DNA of 64,000 nt from DATNPH01 sp036703315. GTDB taxonomy: Bacteria; Cyanobacteriota; Cyanobacteriia; Cyanobacteriales; Coleofasciculaceae. Made by a program: the position numbers and the translations under genes. Positions within the stretch are counted from its first letter, which is position 1, and each line of letters begins with the position of its first letter. The DNA is taken from positions 23,053-87,052 of the forward strand of contig DATNPH010000190.1 in the NCBI GenBank assembly GCA_036703315.1. The letters run 5' to 3'. The notes below the pieces were generated by a model. That model was not told where the DNA came from, searched no databases, and was given only the letters and a program-made list of their open reading frames with translations. This document shows positions 51,606 to 60,970 of the stretch, piece by piece.

Positions 51606-53609
51606 CTAACCACTAACTACTAACTCATCAACATTATTAAACCTTTCAGTACAGCGTTGACGATAAATTTGAGCTACATTATCCATTGGGTTAATGCTCA
51701 GACAATTAGCAAATAGTTGTTCAGCTTCCTTAAATTTTTGAGAATTATAGTTAGATAAGGCTTCTTGAAATATCTCTAAAGTCGCTAACTTAGCTTCTTT
51801 TATTTGTGTCAAATCTGCATCAAACACTTCATAGACCGTTACTAATTCTGATTTCCCCTTAACTTTCACCTTGTCAATCATTCGAATGGCATAATCAGCC
51901 GGACTTGTCAAACGCGAGAAAGTTTGGTGAGTGATTAACAACGACACCCCATAATTTTTAGTCAAACTTTCCACACGAGAGGCTAAATTGACCGCATCAC
52001 TAATGACTGTAGTATCCATCCGGCTGTATGCCCCCACTGTCCCTAGCATTAAAGAACCTGTATTGATTCCAATACCATTGTGAATGGGTATATAGCCAGA
52101 TTTGGTGCGATGTTGATTATATTCGACAAGGCAGCGTAGCATAGCAATTCCTGCTTTCAGTGCATTATCTGCCTCACCGCTAAACAAAGCCATAATCGCA
52201 TCGCCAATATATTTATCAATAAATCCTTGATGTTTGATAATAGCTGGTTCCATACGAGAAAGGTAGCTATTGATAAATCTGAAATTATCTTCAGGCGTCA
52301 TACTTTCACTGAGAGTAGTGAAGTCGCGAATATCGGAAAATAGCACCGACATCTCCTGCTGAACTTGGTCGCCTAATTGAACATCGACAATACTGTCCTT
52401 CTCCAAAAATTGGAGAAATTGACGCGGGACAAAGCGTTCAAAAGCTTTGTTAAGTTGAAAGAGTTCTAACGTAAACCTTTCACGTTCTGCTTCTGCCCGT
52501 TTGCGCTCTGTAATGTCTTGAAACGCTATAATCGCGTAAGCCACATTGCCCTTTTCGTCATAAATTGGAGTTCCCCAAGTCTCTATAGGGATAATCTTGT
52601 TTCCTTGGCGGATTTCTATATCATCAGCCGTAGAACTTTCGCCCCTCAATGCTCGCACAAGTGACAATTTCTCAAAGGGGTACTCCTGCTCAGTTTCAGA
52701 ATTATAAAGTTTATAAAGTTCTGGTATTTGCTCGGCTGTGGCTTCAGGGATAACACCTTTGCCAAGTAAGTGCGTTGCAATATGATTGCTATAGTAGGGT
52801 TTACCACTGGCATCTAACACTGATACACCCACTGGCACAGCTTCTAAAAATTGAGTCAGCCGACTTTCACTTTCCTTAACTTCTGTATAAAGTTTGGCAT
52901 TTTCAAGGGAAATGGCAGCTTGGGACGATAAAAGTTTTAAAAGTTCCAATCTCTCTGGGGTAAAAGCACCTGTGGTAAGATTATTTTCTAAGTAAACAAT
53001 ACTGATGAGTTTACCTTGATTAATCAAGGGTACACATAAAATCGACTTAGACTTATTCTTTTTAATGTAGGGGTCATTGATAAATTTACCCTCACAAATG
53101 GCATTGTTCAAAACGACGCTTTCTTGAGTTCGGGCAACATAATTAATGATAGTTGCGGAAACTACTTTACTGCTCTTGATGGGGATTGACTGTAACACAG
53201 TGACCTTATCGAAATCCACTACACCTTCTGCTTCTATCAGCAAGTTTCCCTTATTTTCCAGAATTAAGAAGCCTTTTTGCGCTCCAGCATTTTCGATAAG
53301 GATATTCATCAAGTTTGTTAGCAATTTATCAAGCCTAATTTCACCAGAAATAGCTTGGCTAGCTTTCATGACTGTGGCTAAATCCAACGTCTCACTTGAA
53401 CTACCGCTAGTCGATGTTGGGATAGTTTTAGCGTCTTTAATTCTAATTTTTGTTGAAGCCAGTAACTGAGGATAAGTTTCATCTAAGTGTCCTACCTTGC
53501 AAGTAGCACCCCATCTAAGATACGAATAACGCGCCTCCTGCATGTAGGCTTTGGCGCTCAGGTTTTTGCCTTTGGATAGATAAAACTTGGCAGCTAGTTC
53601 ATAAGCCAA
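51606..53609 (-). CDS. GAF-PAS-nucleotide cyclase half of a split signalling gene
   Basis: The frame starts with LAYELAAKFYLSKGKNLSAK, the end of the helical repeat region that normally continues from the kinase/ATPase half, so this is the C-terminal part of one ancestral gene. The GAF domain lies at about residues 85-235 (LIENAGAQKGFLILENKGNL), and PAS at about 250-370 (FLEAVPVGVSVLDASGKPYY). The class III cyclase has VLFSDIRDFTTLSESM, YIGDAIMALFSG and TVISDAVNLASRVE. Initiation would need the TTG at 53609 or a later ATG, by reinitiation. The C-terminal codons coincide with a CTAACCA-type tandem repeat. Cyclase type (cAMP or cGMP) is not decided. Confidence 0.85.
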   Translation of the reverse strand: MAYELAAKFYLSKGKNLSAKAYMQEARYSYLRWGATCKVGHLDETYPQLLASTKIRIKDAKTIPTSTSGSSSETLDLATVMKASQAISGEIRLDKLLTNLMNILIENAGAQKGFLILENKGNLLIEAEGVVDFDKVTVLQSIPIKSSKVVSATIINYVARTQESVVLNNAICEGKFINDPYIKKNKSKSILCVPLINQGKLISIVYLENNLTTGAFTPERLELLKLLSSQAAISLENAKLYTEVKESESRLTQFLEAVPVGVSVLDASGKPYYSNHIATHLLGKGVIPEATAEQIPELYKLYNSETEQEYPFEKLSLVRALRGESSTADDIEIRQGNKIIPIETWGTPIYDEKGNVAYAIIAFQDITERKRAEAERERFTLELFQLNKAFERFVPRQFLQFLEKDSIVDVQLGDQVQQEMSVLFSDIRDFTTLSESMTPEDNFRFINSYLSRMEPAIIKHQGFIDKYIGDAIMALFSGEADNALKAGIAMLRCLVEYNQHRTKSGYIPIHNGIGINTGSLMLGTVGAYSRMDTTVISDAVNLASRVESLTKNYGVSLLITHQTFSRLTSPADYAIRMIDKVKVKGKSELVTVYEVFDADLTQIKEAKLATLEIFQEALSNYNSQKFKEAEQLFANCLSINPMDNVAQIYRQRCTERFNNVDELVVSG

Positions 53610-53627
53610 GGCTTCTTCTTGGATATA

Positions 53628-56600
53628 TTAATTTTCTTTTGCTCCCGCTATAGCACGCTCATATAAATCCATTGCTTTAGCATCTTGACCAGTAACTCTA
53701 CACAGTTCTGCCTCCACTAAATAAACTTTGTGAAGAAAGTTTGATGGGGCATGATGTGCCCATTTCTGCATTTTCTTCTGGTTAGCTGCCACTTTCAGCA
53801 GAATGCGCTTTTGTTCAATTTTTTTAGCTGAAGGATAGATGGCTAACTGTGCCAGAGAATCGTAGAAATGGAAGAGAGGAACAGTTACTACTCCCAATCC
53901 ACCGTCTAAATATCTTTCTGTTAGTGCGGAATTTTCAACCGCTTTATGATGCTCATCCGATAGATAACAGAGGACAAGTTTATTGAAATATAAGAGAAAA
54001 ATTGCCGTTCTATCATTTGCTTCCAGATGAATTGGGAGCATTTTTTCCTCATCGTAAGCTTCACCTATTAAACGGTAATGATGTTCAGTCTGACCTAATA
54101 AAGTAAGGATTGTCTGCCGCCATATTTGAAACAAATGAAGCGTTGTTTCTTGCTTGAGTTGAGCAATGGTTTCACCGTAAGTGGCAATCTCTCGTTCCAG
54201 TTGTCTCAGTTCTTGTCCGATAAAATAGGAATGGTAAAAGTGAGCATTAGCAGAAAGAGCAGCGAATTCTAAATCTCCGGTTTCTAGACCACTTTGATAA
54301 GCTTCTAGCAGCGGTTGTAAAGTTTCACTCAGATGCTCTTTCCAATGTCTGATAAGGTCATTTACTACTAGAAAGGTCTTAGCTTTGAGTTCTTTGGCAT
54401 TGAACTTGTCGAGCAAACTAAGAGCAAGTTTGCCAAATTGATAGCCCGAATCAATGTCTCCTATTACCCCGCAAAGAATTGTTCCGTAACCTGCATAACC
54501 AGAGGCAGATTCAGAAGCATTTCCATATTTGACTGACAAGTAGACCATTTTAAACGCCAGTAGCGGTATCAATTCTGGAACAGCTAAATAGGCAGCAGAA
54601 CTTACACTCCACATGATCCGCATGGCTGCTAGGGCAAATTGATCAGTCATTTTTGGCAGGTCTATTAAATCCTCAATTGGCTTCCCTGCCAAAGTTAACT
54701 TTGTCCTAACCAGACCAAGGATAATATTTAATTTAGTTGGCTTTTCTGGAAACTTTACTCCCAACAGCTTCAGAACTTGTAGCCCGGTTTTTATTGCTTC
54801 CAGCAGTTTGTTCTGTGCCACATAGGCTTGGATCTTGACTTCATAAACTTTCACTTTATCCAGCAGCGTTTTAGCTTGTTGCAGCACCATTTCAGCCAAT
54901 GTCTCCATCTGCTTAAAGTCAGTGCTGAGGTACGCGGCGGCTGCGGCTTCTACATAGAGTGCCAATGTCAAGTCATACTGCCTGTGCCAGCTTGACCTTT
55001 GTTCACTTCCCCCACTACTCTTTCCAAAGGAAGATTGAGGGGGGTTAAGGAGTTCAATGCCAAACGTTAGGTATTTGAATGCCGGTTCATACGCCACTGA
55101 TGCTAAAGCTTTTTTGCCAGCCATCAGATTTAATTGGGCGAGTTCATCGCGTTCTGGCTGGTGGTTAATGAGTTTAACGCCTAAATTCAGTTGGTTAACG
55201 ATATCAAAAATTTTCTTCTCTCGCTGAGTAGCTGAGGTATTTTGCAGAAGCAGTTGCCCAACTTGCTGATGTATACGGGTACGGCAATACTGTACTTCTA
55301 AGTCTTCAGGAATTAGGGAGTATGCTGCTTGCTGAATCCGGTCGTGTACGAACTTATACTCAAGGGTAATTGGTGATAGGGGAAATTCTTCTTCAAATTC
55401 GTAGAATAGGGGTTCCACCTGTGTTCCCCAACCCCCAATCACGGCATAGGCATCGCTAAGAGGCAAGACTAGACCTTCTACCACTGCTGAGTGCAGGTTC
55501 ACCAGCGTCTCTCTGAGCGATTTTCCTGAGACAACTGCCAATGTCTCAAGCTCAAATTGATTGCCAATACAAGCGGCTAACTTTAACGCCTGTTGCGTAG
55601 ATTCTGGCAACTTTTGAATCTTGGCTGCCATTAGTTCGACAACATTATCGGTAATGCCCCGCGCTTGAATTTGTTCTAAATCCCATCGCCATCCTCCTTT
55701 ACTTTCCTCCTTAGTAAGGGAGGAGTGAGGGGGGTCAAAATTTAATAATCTATCGGTATAAAGAGAGTTTAAAAACTCAATTAAAAAGAAGGGATTGCCC
55801 CCAGTTTTCGTCAGTACTAATTCTGCCAGAGGTAATGTGCGATCGCTTGTACAGTTAAGGGTCTCACAAATTAGCTGATTAACTGTAAGCAAATCTAAAG
55901 ATTTAAGAAATATTTCATTAACAATTGCTCCAGTATCTCTTATATCTTTAATAGTCAGCATTAAGGGATGAGCCGCAGTGACTTCATTATCCCGATATGC
56001 CCCAATTAAAAATAGCCCCGGTTCTGAAGAAGCCATTAGCAGTTGCATCAGCTTTAAAGAGGCACTATCTGCCCACTGTAAATCATCAAGAAATATCACC
56101 AGGGGATGGGAAGGGCTTACTAAAACTTTAATAAAGTTTTGAAACACCAGATTAAAACGGTTTTGAGATTCTGCTGGTGGTAGTTCGGAAACCGCAGGTT
56201 GCTTACCGACAATTAGTTCTACTTTGGGAATTACATCAATAATTACTTGACCATTAACACCCAAAGCCGCTAAAAATTTTTCTCGCCATTGCTGAAGCTG
56301 TGCCTCACTTTCCGTTAACAGTTGTCGGACTAATTCAGCAAAAGCGCTAATCACCGCACTGTATGGAATATTGCGTTGAAACTGGTTAAACTTACCTGAA
56401 ATGAAGTAACCCTGCTTTTTAGTAATGGGTTTATAAAGTTCTTGTACTAGCACTGATTTACCGATGCCAGAATAACCCGACACCAACATCATTTCGATTT
56501 TAGATTTTGCCGTCCTCGGACTTCGTTCATCGTGGGGGTTTTGGCTTTTGGATTGAGAAGGAAATGAACGTATGTGGGTGGAATTTTCTTCCCATCTATT

Positions 56601-57587
56601 CATCTCCCCATCTCCCCTTACCCCTTTCCTCGCTGCTGCTACTCGCTCAAACGCTGCTAGTAATGTTTCAACTTCTCGTTCGCGACCATACAGTTTTTGG
56701 GAAATTTGAAACTTGTCTGAAATATCTTGGCTAGCGATAGTAAAGTTTGAAATTTGAGTAGTATTCTGTAATTGCCTCAAACATTCTTCTAAATCAGCTT
56801 TAATTCCCCAGGTACTCTGGTAGCGTTCCTCTGCCGTCTTGGCCAACAACTTCATGATAATATTTGATAGGGCATTGGGAACTTCTGGATTGATTTGAGC
56901 AGGTGGCACTGGCTGTTTAGCAATATGACAATGTACTAACTCCAGTGCATCAGTAGTCTCAAAAGGTAGCTTGTTTGTAAGTAGTTCGTAAAAGGTGACT
57001 CCGAGGGAGTAAAAATCAGTACGGTAATCTATTACCCTATTCATTCTGCCTGTTTGTTCAGGAGAAATATAAGCTAGAGTTCCTTCTAAGACATTAATGT
57101 TTTTTAAACTTGGTTTTTCCCGCGATAAAACTGTGGAAATCCCAAAGTCTATGAGTTTTACTTGTTCGAGTTTAGGATTAAAAATAATATTAGATGGATT
57201 AATATCTTTATGAATAATATTTAAGTAATGAACTTGACTTAAAATTTCTGTGATTTGGATAGTAATGCGTAAAAATTCTGATAATGTAAATGGCTGCTTT
57301 TCTTTAAATGTCTTTAACGATTCTCCGCCAAAATCTTCTAATATCATCACCATTGTGTTTTGATATTTTTGCAGATCGTAGGCTTTAACGACTCCCTCTA
57401 GATTAAGATTCCGAGTAATTTCATATTCCTGCCGATAACGGAATAATTCTGTGGGAGTGGGATAATCTAATTTAAGTAATTTCAAAATAATCGGTTGCTT
57501 ATTCTCTTCTTTGACTGCCCGCCAGACTAGAGAATTAGCACTTTCATAGATTTGGGCTAAAACTTTAATGCCAGAAAGTTTAATCAT
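53628..57587 (-). CDS. Ser/Thr kinase - AAA ATPase - TPR half of a split signalling gene
   Basis: From ATG 57587 (MIKLSGIKVLAQIYES) the product has about 1320 residues. The kinase domain (about 1-265) has IILKLLKLDYPTP, the catalytic loop HKDINPSNIIF and LIDFGIS (DFG). An AAA/STAND ATPase follows with Walker A SGYSGIGKSVLVQEL and LVIFLDDLQWADSAS, then a long helical region. The kinase could phosphorylate partners, and the ATPase may switch its state. The protein ends at TAA 53628, but the next frame continues without a shift into GAF, PAS and cyclase. Three repeat-derived stretches interrupt it (near 55.0, 55.7 and 56.6 kb). An earlier frame start at 57680 is possible. Confidence 0.87.
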   Translation of the reverse strand: MIKLSGIKVLAQIYESANSLVWRAVKEENKQPIILKLLKLDYPTPTELFRYRQEYEITRNLNLEGVVKAYDLQKYQNTMVMILEDFGGESLKTFKEKQPFTLSEFLRITIQITEILSQVHYLNIIHKDINPSNIIFNPKLEQVKLIDFGISTVLSREKPSLKNINVLEGTLAYISPEQTGRMNRVIDYRTDFYSLGVTFYELLTNKLPFETTDALELVHCHIAKQPVPPAQINPEVPNALSNIIMKLLAKTAEERYQSTWGIKADLEECLRQLQNTTQISNFTIASQDISDKFQISQKLYGREREVETLLAAFERVAAARKGVRGDGEMNRWEENSTHIRSFPSQSKSQNPHDERSPRTAKSKIEMMLVSGYSGIGKSVLVQELYKPITKKQGYFISGKFNQFQRNIPYSAVISAFAELVRQLLTESEAQLQQWREKFLAALGVNGQVIIDVIPKVELIVGKQPAVSELPPAESQNRFNLVFQNFIKVLVSPSHPLVIFLDDLQWADSASLKLMQLLMASSEPGLFLIGAYRDNEVTAAHPLMLTIKDIRDTGAIVNEIFLKSLDLLTVNQLICETLNCTSDRTLPLAELVLTKTGGNPFFLIEFLNSLYTDRLLNFDPPHSSLTKEESKGGWRWDLEQIQARGITDNVVELMAAKIQKLPESTQQALKLAACIGNQFELETLAVVSGKSLRETLVNLHSAVVEGLVLPLSDAYAVIGGWGTQVEPLFYEFEEEFPLSPITLEYKFVHDRIQQAAYSLIPEDLEVQYCRTRIHQQVGQLLLQNTSATQREKKIFDIVNQLNLGVKLINHQPERDELAQLNLMAGKKALASVAYEPAFKYLTFGIELLNPPQSSFGKSSGGSEQRSSWHRQYDLTLALYVEAAAAAYLSTDFKQMETLAEMVLQQAKTLLDKVKVYEVKIQAYVAQNKLLEAIKTGLQVLKLLGVKFPEKPTKLNIILGLVRTKLTLAGKPIEDLIDLPKMTDQFALAAMRIMWSVSSAAYLAVPELIPLLAFKMVYLSVKYGNASESASGYAGYGTILCGVIGDIDSGYQFGKLALSLLDKFNAKELKAKTFLVVNDLIRHWKEHLSETLQPLLEAYQSGLETGDLEFAALSANAHFYHSYFIGQELRQLEREIATYGETIAQLKQETTLHLFQIWRQTILTLLGQTEHHYRLIGEAYDEEKMLPIHLEANDRTAIFLLYFNKLVLCYLSDEHHKAVENSALTERYLDGGLGVVTVPLFHFYDSLAQLAIYPSAKKIEQKRILLKVAANQKKMQKWAHHAPSNFLHKVYLVEAELCRVTGQDAKAMDLYERAIAGAKEN
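55008..55046. repeat. Palindromic C/G-run element inside the kinase/ATPase gene
   Basis: The stretch CCCCCACTACTC...GAGGGGGG, centred on TTTCCAAAGGAA, is a diverged copy of the element at 8595-8634. It is translated in frame as LNPPQSSFGKSSGGSEQ, where homologous proteins should have a helical repeat. Confidence 0.65.
55690..55735. repeat. Second palindromic element inside the kinase/ATPase gene
   Basis: The stretch TCCTCCTTTACTTTCCTCC, then TTAGTAAGGGAGGAGTG and GAGGGGGG, matches the element at 8595-8634, including the central TTAGTAA. It is read through as FDPPHSSLTKEESKGG in the ATPase part. Confidence 0.7.
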
Positions 57588-57680
57588 ATTCGATTCTTGA
57601 TTTTTCATAGGTGAAATCTTGCTAATTTTCTTAGAATTAAGGTTGACTAAAACAGCCATACTGAAACTACGTTTAGTCAT

Positions 57681-58535
57681 CAGTTCCAGAGCTTTTAGTT
57701 AAGTGCCACTGTAGGGGATGAATTGTTTTTCAAGTAATAGAATTTATGACTATAAGACTTATCACGCTTTGAGTTGCTTTTTATGCAAGAGTTCTACAAC
57801 TAGTGCATTACGGTAGAGGTTCTTTACTAGTTGCGAGCAATATGCAAAAGCTTAATTTCTTCTCTGCCCTATCTCAGCTCACCGGGCTCACAACTAATAA
57901 GTGATTTCTATCATACTGCTCTAGGATGTTGATGCCGTGAAGTGATGTATGAACTATGAAATGAGCTTTCGCTTATTGCTGCTTTAAAAGCGCAAATTGT
58001 CCTGAAATACTATCAGTTCAATATTCTACTGCTAGTGTAAAATTTACTAAAAGAAACAATCCTTAGCTAAAGTCAATTGGCGCTTTTTTTCAATGGCTGA
58101 TGCTCTTTTATTAGAACTTAGGCATCTACCAAAAGAGATAATCTATATATGTTTAAACGCTGACATTAACTAGCTGACTAGGATTCAAGCAACGCTATAG
58201 TCAACAAAAGCTTCTGGTGCATCTAAACCTTATAAAACCGTTTCCGCTCCGTTTTTGGTGGGTTAACGGCACGATACTGTATGTTAAATTAAACTCTTAC
58301 CCAACGGCGGCACAAATAGTCTAGGCTTTACTCTACCGTCAGTTCAGTTGTCACGCAACAGGGCAATACCAGCGTCATCTCAGGATGGCAGAACACCCAT
58401 TTATTAGTAGTGATTCAGGCAGGAAACTGGGAATGGGAATTGGTGTTTATTCTCTATTCCCCTTTGCCTGATCCACGTTTCCGATTAGTGAATTTGCAGA
58501 TACCCAAAATCTACCAGTACTGCACAAGCTGTGGC
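57681..58535. other. 855-base intergenic region, no supported gene
   Basis: I find no convincing gene. A plus-strand frame of 84 codons at 58410-58664 overlaps the ferredoxin gene on the other strand and has no protein-like features. The left end contains the promoter of the kinase/cyclase gene. No tRNA, terminator with a T run or repeat was recognised, apart from short AT-rich words. Confidence 0.45.
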
Positions 58536-58775
58536 TCACCAAGTAGGGTCAGCATAGAGATTAATCGTCAGCTGTTCACGGCCTGCTGGTACAGCCGTGA
58601 TGCAGGCACAAATTGCTTCTCCGTTTTCTATCTCCACCTCACAGGCATGACAAGTTCCCATTAGGCAACCTGTCGGAATAAAGACACCAGCGCGTTCAGC
58701 CACTTGAAGCATTGGCTCTCCCGCCTCGGCGTCAATTGTGACATTATCTGGTAAAAATTGAATGCTAACACTCAT
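58536..58775 (-). CDS. 2Fe-2S ferredoxin, plant type
   Basis: The 79-residue product has the plant-type ferredoxin cluster ligands C-x5-C-x2-C and a distal Cys: PTGCLMGTCHACEVEIENGE, then AICACITAVPAG. The first strand MSVSIQFLPDNVTIDAEAGE fits the beta-grasp fold. Its short length marks it as a minimal ferredoxin, not the photosynthetic PetF. The electron partner is unknown. It starts at ATG 58775 and lies 44 bases after the cobQ stop on the same strand, so co-transcription with cobQ is possible. Confidence 0.88.
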   Translation of the reverse strand: MSVSIQFLPDNVTIDAEAGEPMLQVAERAGVFIPTGCLMGTCHACEVEIENGEAICACITAVPAGREQLTINLYADPTW

Positions 58776-58819
58776 TTCTTTTCAAGTTATTCAGTTGATA
58801 AGCATTGCGATTAGACTGT

Positions 58820-60310
58820 CTAGGAAGGTAAAACTGGTTTTAAATCTAAGTTAGCTTCTACGAGATCGGCAAGCGAGTTTAACATTGCTTCTCGTTGGTC
58901 ACGGTAGTTAGCAACACCAGTAGGAAGAGACGACAGACCCCGTTGCTGTCTTAACTGATTTAACCAGGCGCGTCGCCAAGGACCATTATCAAAAAGACCG
59001 TGGAGATAACTGCCCCAAATAGATTGACCCACATCAACAATGCCTAAACCAGGGTCATCAAATAAAGGTTTAAACGAAGACGCTTTTTCGGCATCCTCCG
59101 ATTCGAGGAGTCGCGATCGCCCTTGATGGATTTCATAACCGGCGACAGGTAAACCAACTTGAGGATAGTTAGAGGTGACAAGCCGCTGACGTGCGACTTT
59201 GTTGCCGGTAATCACAGTTTTCAACGGTAACAAGTTTAACCCCTGATACCGTCCTTCTTGACCCTCTACGCCCTCCGGATCCGCCAGCATTTTGCCCAGC
59301 ATCTGGAATCCTCCACAAATTCCGAGCACTGTGCCGCCTGCGGCTGCATACTTTTGAATCTCGGCAGCCATGCCAGTTTTTTGGAGAACTAGCAAGTCAG
59401 CGATCGTGGTCTTAGTACCTGGAATAATTACTGCGTCTGGATGCCCCAGTGATTGCGTTGGCGTTAGATACTTTACAGTAACGCTGGGTTCAGCTTCCAA
59501 TGGGTCAAAGTCCGTAAAGTTAGAAATGCGGGGAAGCCGAATCACGGCGATGGTAATTTCGCTACCTGGCTTTCTTTGGGCGTTTCGTTCAAGCAGATCG
59601 AGGGAGTCTTCAGCAGGGAACAATTGATCTGCCCAAGGAATAACGCCAACAACAGGAATACCTGTGCGTTCTTCTAACCAAGTGATACCCGGCTCTAAAA
59701 GCGATCGCTGCCCTCTAAACTTATTAATCACCACGCCCTTTATCAAGGCTCGTTCCTCTGGCTCCAGTAGCTCTAGAGTACCGACAACATGAGCAAACGC
59801 GCCGCCTCGATCAATATCAACCACTAGCAGTGTGGGAGCATTTAAAAATCGTGCCACTCGCATATTGGTCAAATCGCGATGCTTGAGATTAATTTCAGCA
59901 GGGCTACCCGCACCTTCACAAACGACTACATCAAATTCGCTGGTCAGACGCCGCAGTGATTCTTCAATTGCCTGCCAACCTTTCTCAAAATATTGCTCAT
60001 AGTACTCCGAGGCACTGACTTTGCCCACCGCTTTGCCCATGAGAATGACCTGAGAAGTCATGTCCCCTTGTGGCTTGAGTAAAATTGGATTCATTTCCAC
60101 ACAGGGCATTACACTAGCCGCCCAAGCTTGTACCGCTTGGGCGTGTCCAATTTCTCCTCCGTTTGGCGTCACATAAGCATTCAGCGCCATGTTCTGCCCT
60201 TTAAAGGGCGACACACGCCAGCCGCGACGCGAGAGAATGCGACACAGGGCTGTTGTGATAAAAGATTTTCCTGCATGGGACGTTGTGCCCACGACCATAA
60301 TGGCTTTCAT
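58820..60310 (-). CDS. cobQ: Cobyric acid synthase
   Basis: CobQ amidates cobyrinic acid a,c-diamide at four side chains with glutamine and ATP, in cobalamin biosynthesis. From ATG 60310 (a TTG lies two codons earlier) the product has about 496 residues. The N-terminal synthetase domain begins IMVVGTTSHAGKSFITTALC and continues PFKGQNMALNAYVTPNGGEI and VVCEGAGSPAEINL. The C-terminal glutaminase has the nucleophile Cys in VLGICGGFQMLG and the His in GYEIHQGRSRLLE. Length is canonical. No B12 riboswitch was recognised upstream, where only about 60 bases separate it from the next gene. Confidence 0.95.
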   Translation of the reverse strand: MKAIMVVGTTSHAGKSFITTALCRILSRRGWRVSPFKGQNMALNAYVTPNGGEIGHAQAVQAWAASVMPCVEMNPILLKPQGDMTSQVILMGKAVGKVSASEYYEQYFEKGWQAIEESLRRLTSEFDVVVCEGAGSPAEINLKHRDLTNMRVARFLNAPTLLVVDIDRGGAFAHVVGTLELLEPEERALIKGVVINKFRGQRSLLEPGITWLEERTGIPVVGVIPWADQLFPAEDSLDLLERNAQRKPGSEITIAVIRLPRISNFTDFDPLEAEPSVTVKYLTPTQSLGHPDAVIIPGTKTTIADLLVLQKTGMAAEIQKYAAAGGTVLGICGGFQMLGKMLADPEGVEGQEGRYQGLNLLPLKTVITGNKVARQRLVTSNYPQVGLPVAGYEIHQGRSRLLESEDAEKASSFKPLFDDPGLGIVDVGQSIWGSYLHGLFDNGPWRRAWLNQLRQQRGLSSLPTGVANYRDQREAMLNSLADLVEANLDLKPVLPS

Positions 60311-60373
60311 ACTCAAGGTTTGGGGCTAGGGATTAGGAGGATTGAGATGTAGAAGCCACCTGTTGAACGTTCG

Positions 60374-60784
60374 TTAAAAAGGTAGTCGTAACCATCGGCT
60401 CAAGGCATTATAAAGCCGATCTAACAATGTTGGAGGAGGTAATATTCCTCCTTGGTTTTCCCATTTTTCTACCAGCTGACGTCCTAAAGGTGTTAGACGA
60501 AAACTATCTGTGATACCCTGACCATCAACTTCTCGCCGCAAGATGCCAACTTGAATAAGCCACATTAAGCCACTTTCTACTGTCAACTCGGATATTGGGC
60601 GTTGGGTATAATGGTTTTCCACACCATCTTTACCAGCGATCGCTTGCAGGGGAACACTTTCGGTACGCATCGCCGCGAACAAACTTAGCTGGAACGGTAA
60701 ACAACGCATTGCTAGCTCTGCGCGTTTGATAGTAAGAGCAGGATATTGAATTGAATAGGTTTCCAAGGGCTGAGTTGAAGTCAT
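60374..60784 (-). CDS. Hypothetical protein with winged-helix-like end
   Basis: From ATG 60784 (MTSTQPLETYSIQYPALTIK) the product has about 136 residues. A central stretch RCLPFQLSLFAAMRTESVPL and a C-terminal LMWLIQVGILRREVDGQGIT, DSFRLTPLGRQLVEKWENQG segment suggest a winged helix-turn-helix. It ends in a basic helix (LYNALSRWLRLPF). The frame is open back to 60826, but the first 14 residues look noncoding. I do not recognise the family beyond cyanobacterial hypotheticals. It lies 63 bases before cobQ on the same strand and may be co-transcribed. Confidence 0.6.
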   Translation of the reverse strand: MTSTQPLETYSIQYPALTIKRAELAMRCLPFQLSLFAAMRTESVPLQAIAGKDGVENHYTQRPISELTVESGLMWLIQVGILRREVDGQGITDSFRLTPLGRQLVEKWENQGGILPPPTLLDRLYNALSRWLRLPF

Positions 60785-60970
60785 CGCAACGGTTGTTAAT
60801 TTAACACCACGCTGACAGCTAGTCATTTTTTTCTATCTTAAGCCTTAAGCGATTTTACGCTCGTCCCATCTAATCGCATTCAACCGCTGCGGCTCGATTC
60901 AGGAAAAGTTTTAATTTATTGTAATATTTAGAGTTGAAAGTTCACTACAAACAAACAGGAAACAGAACTT

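Noticed and set aside
58410..58664. 84-codon plus-strand frame
   Set aside because: It overlaps the 2Fe-2S ferredoxin gene on the other strand, whose cysteine motif is clear.
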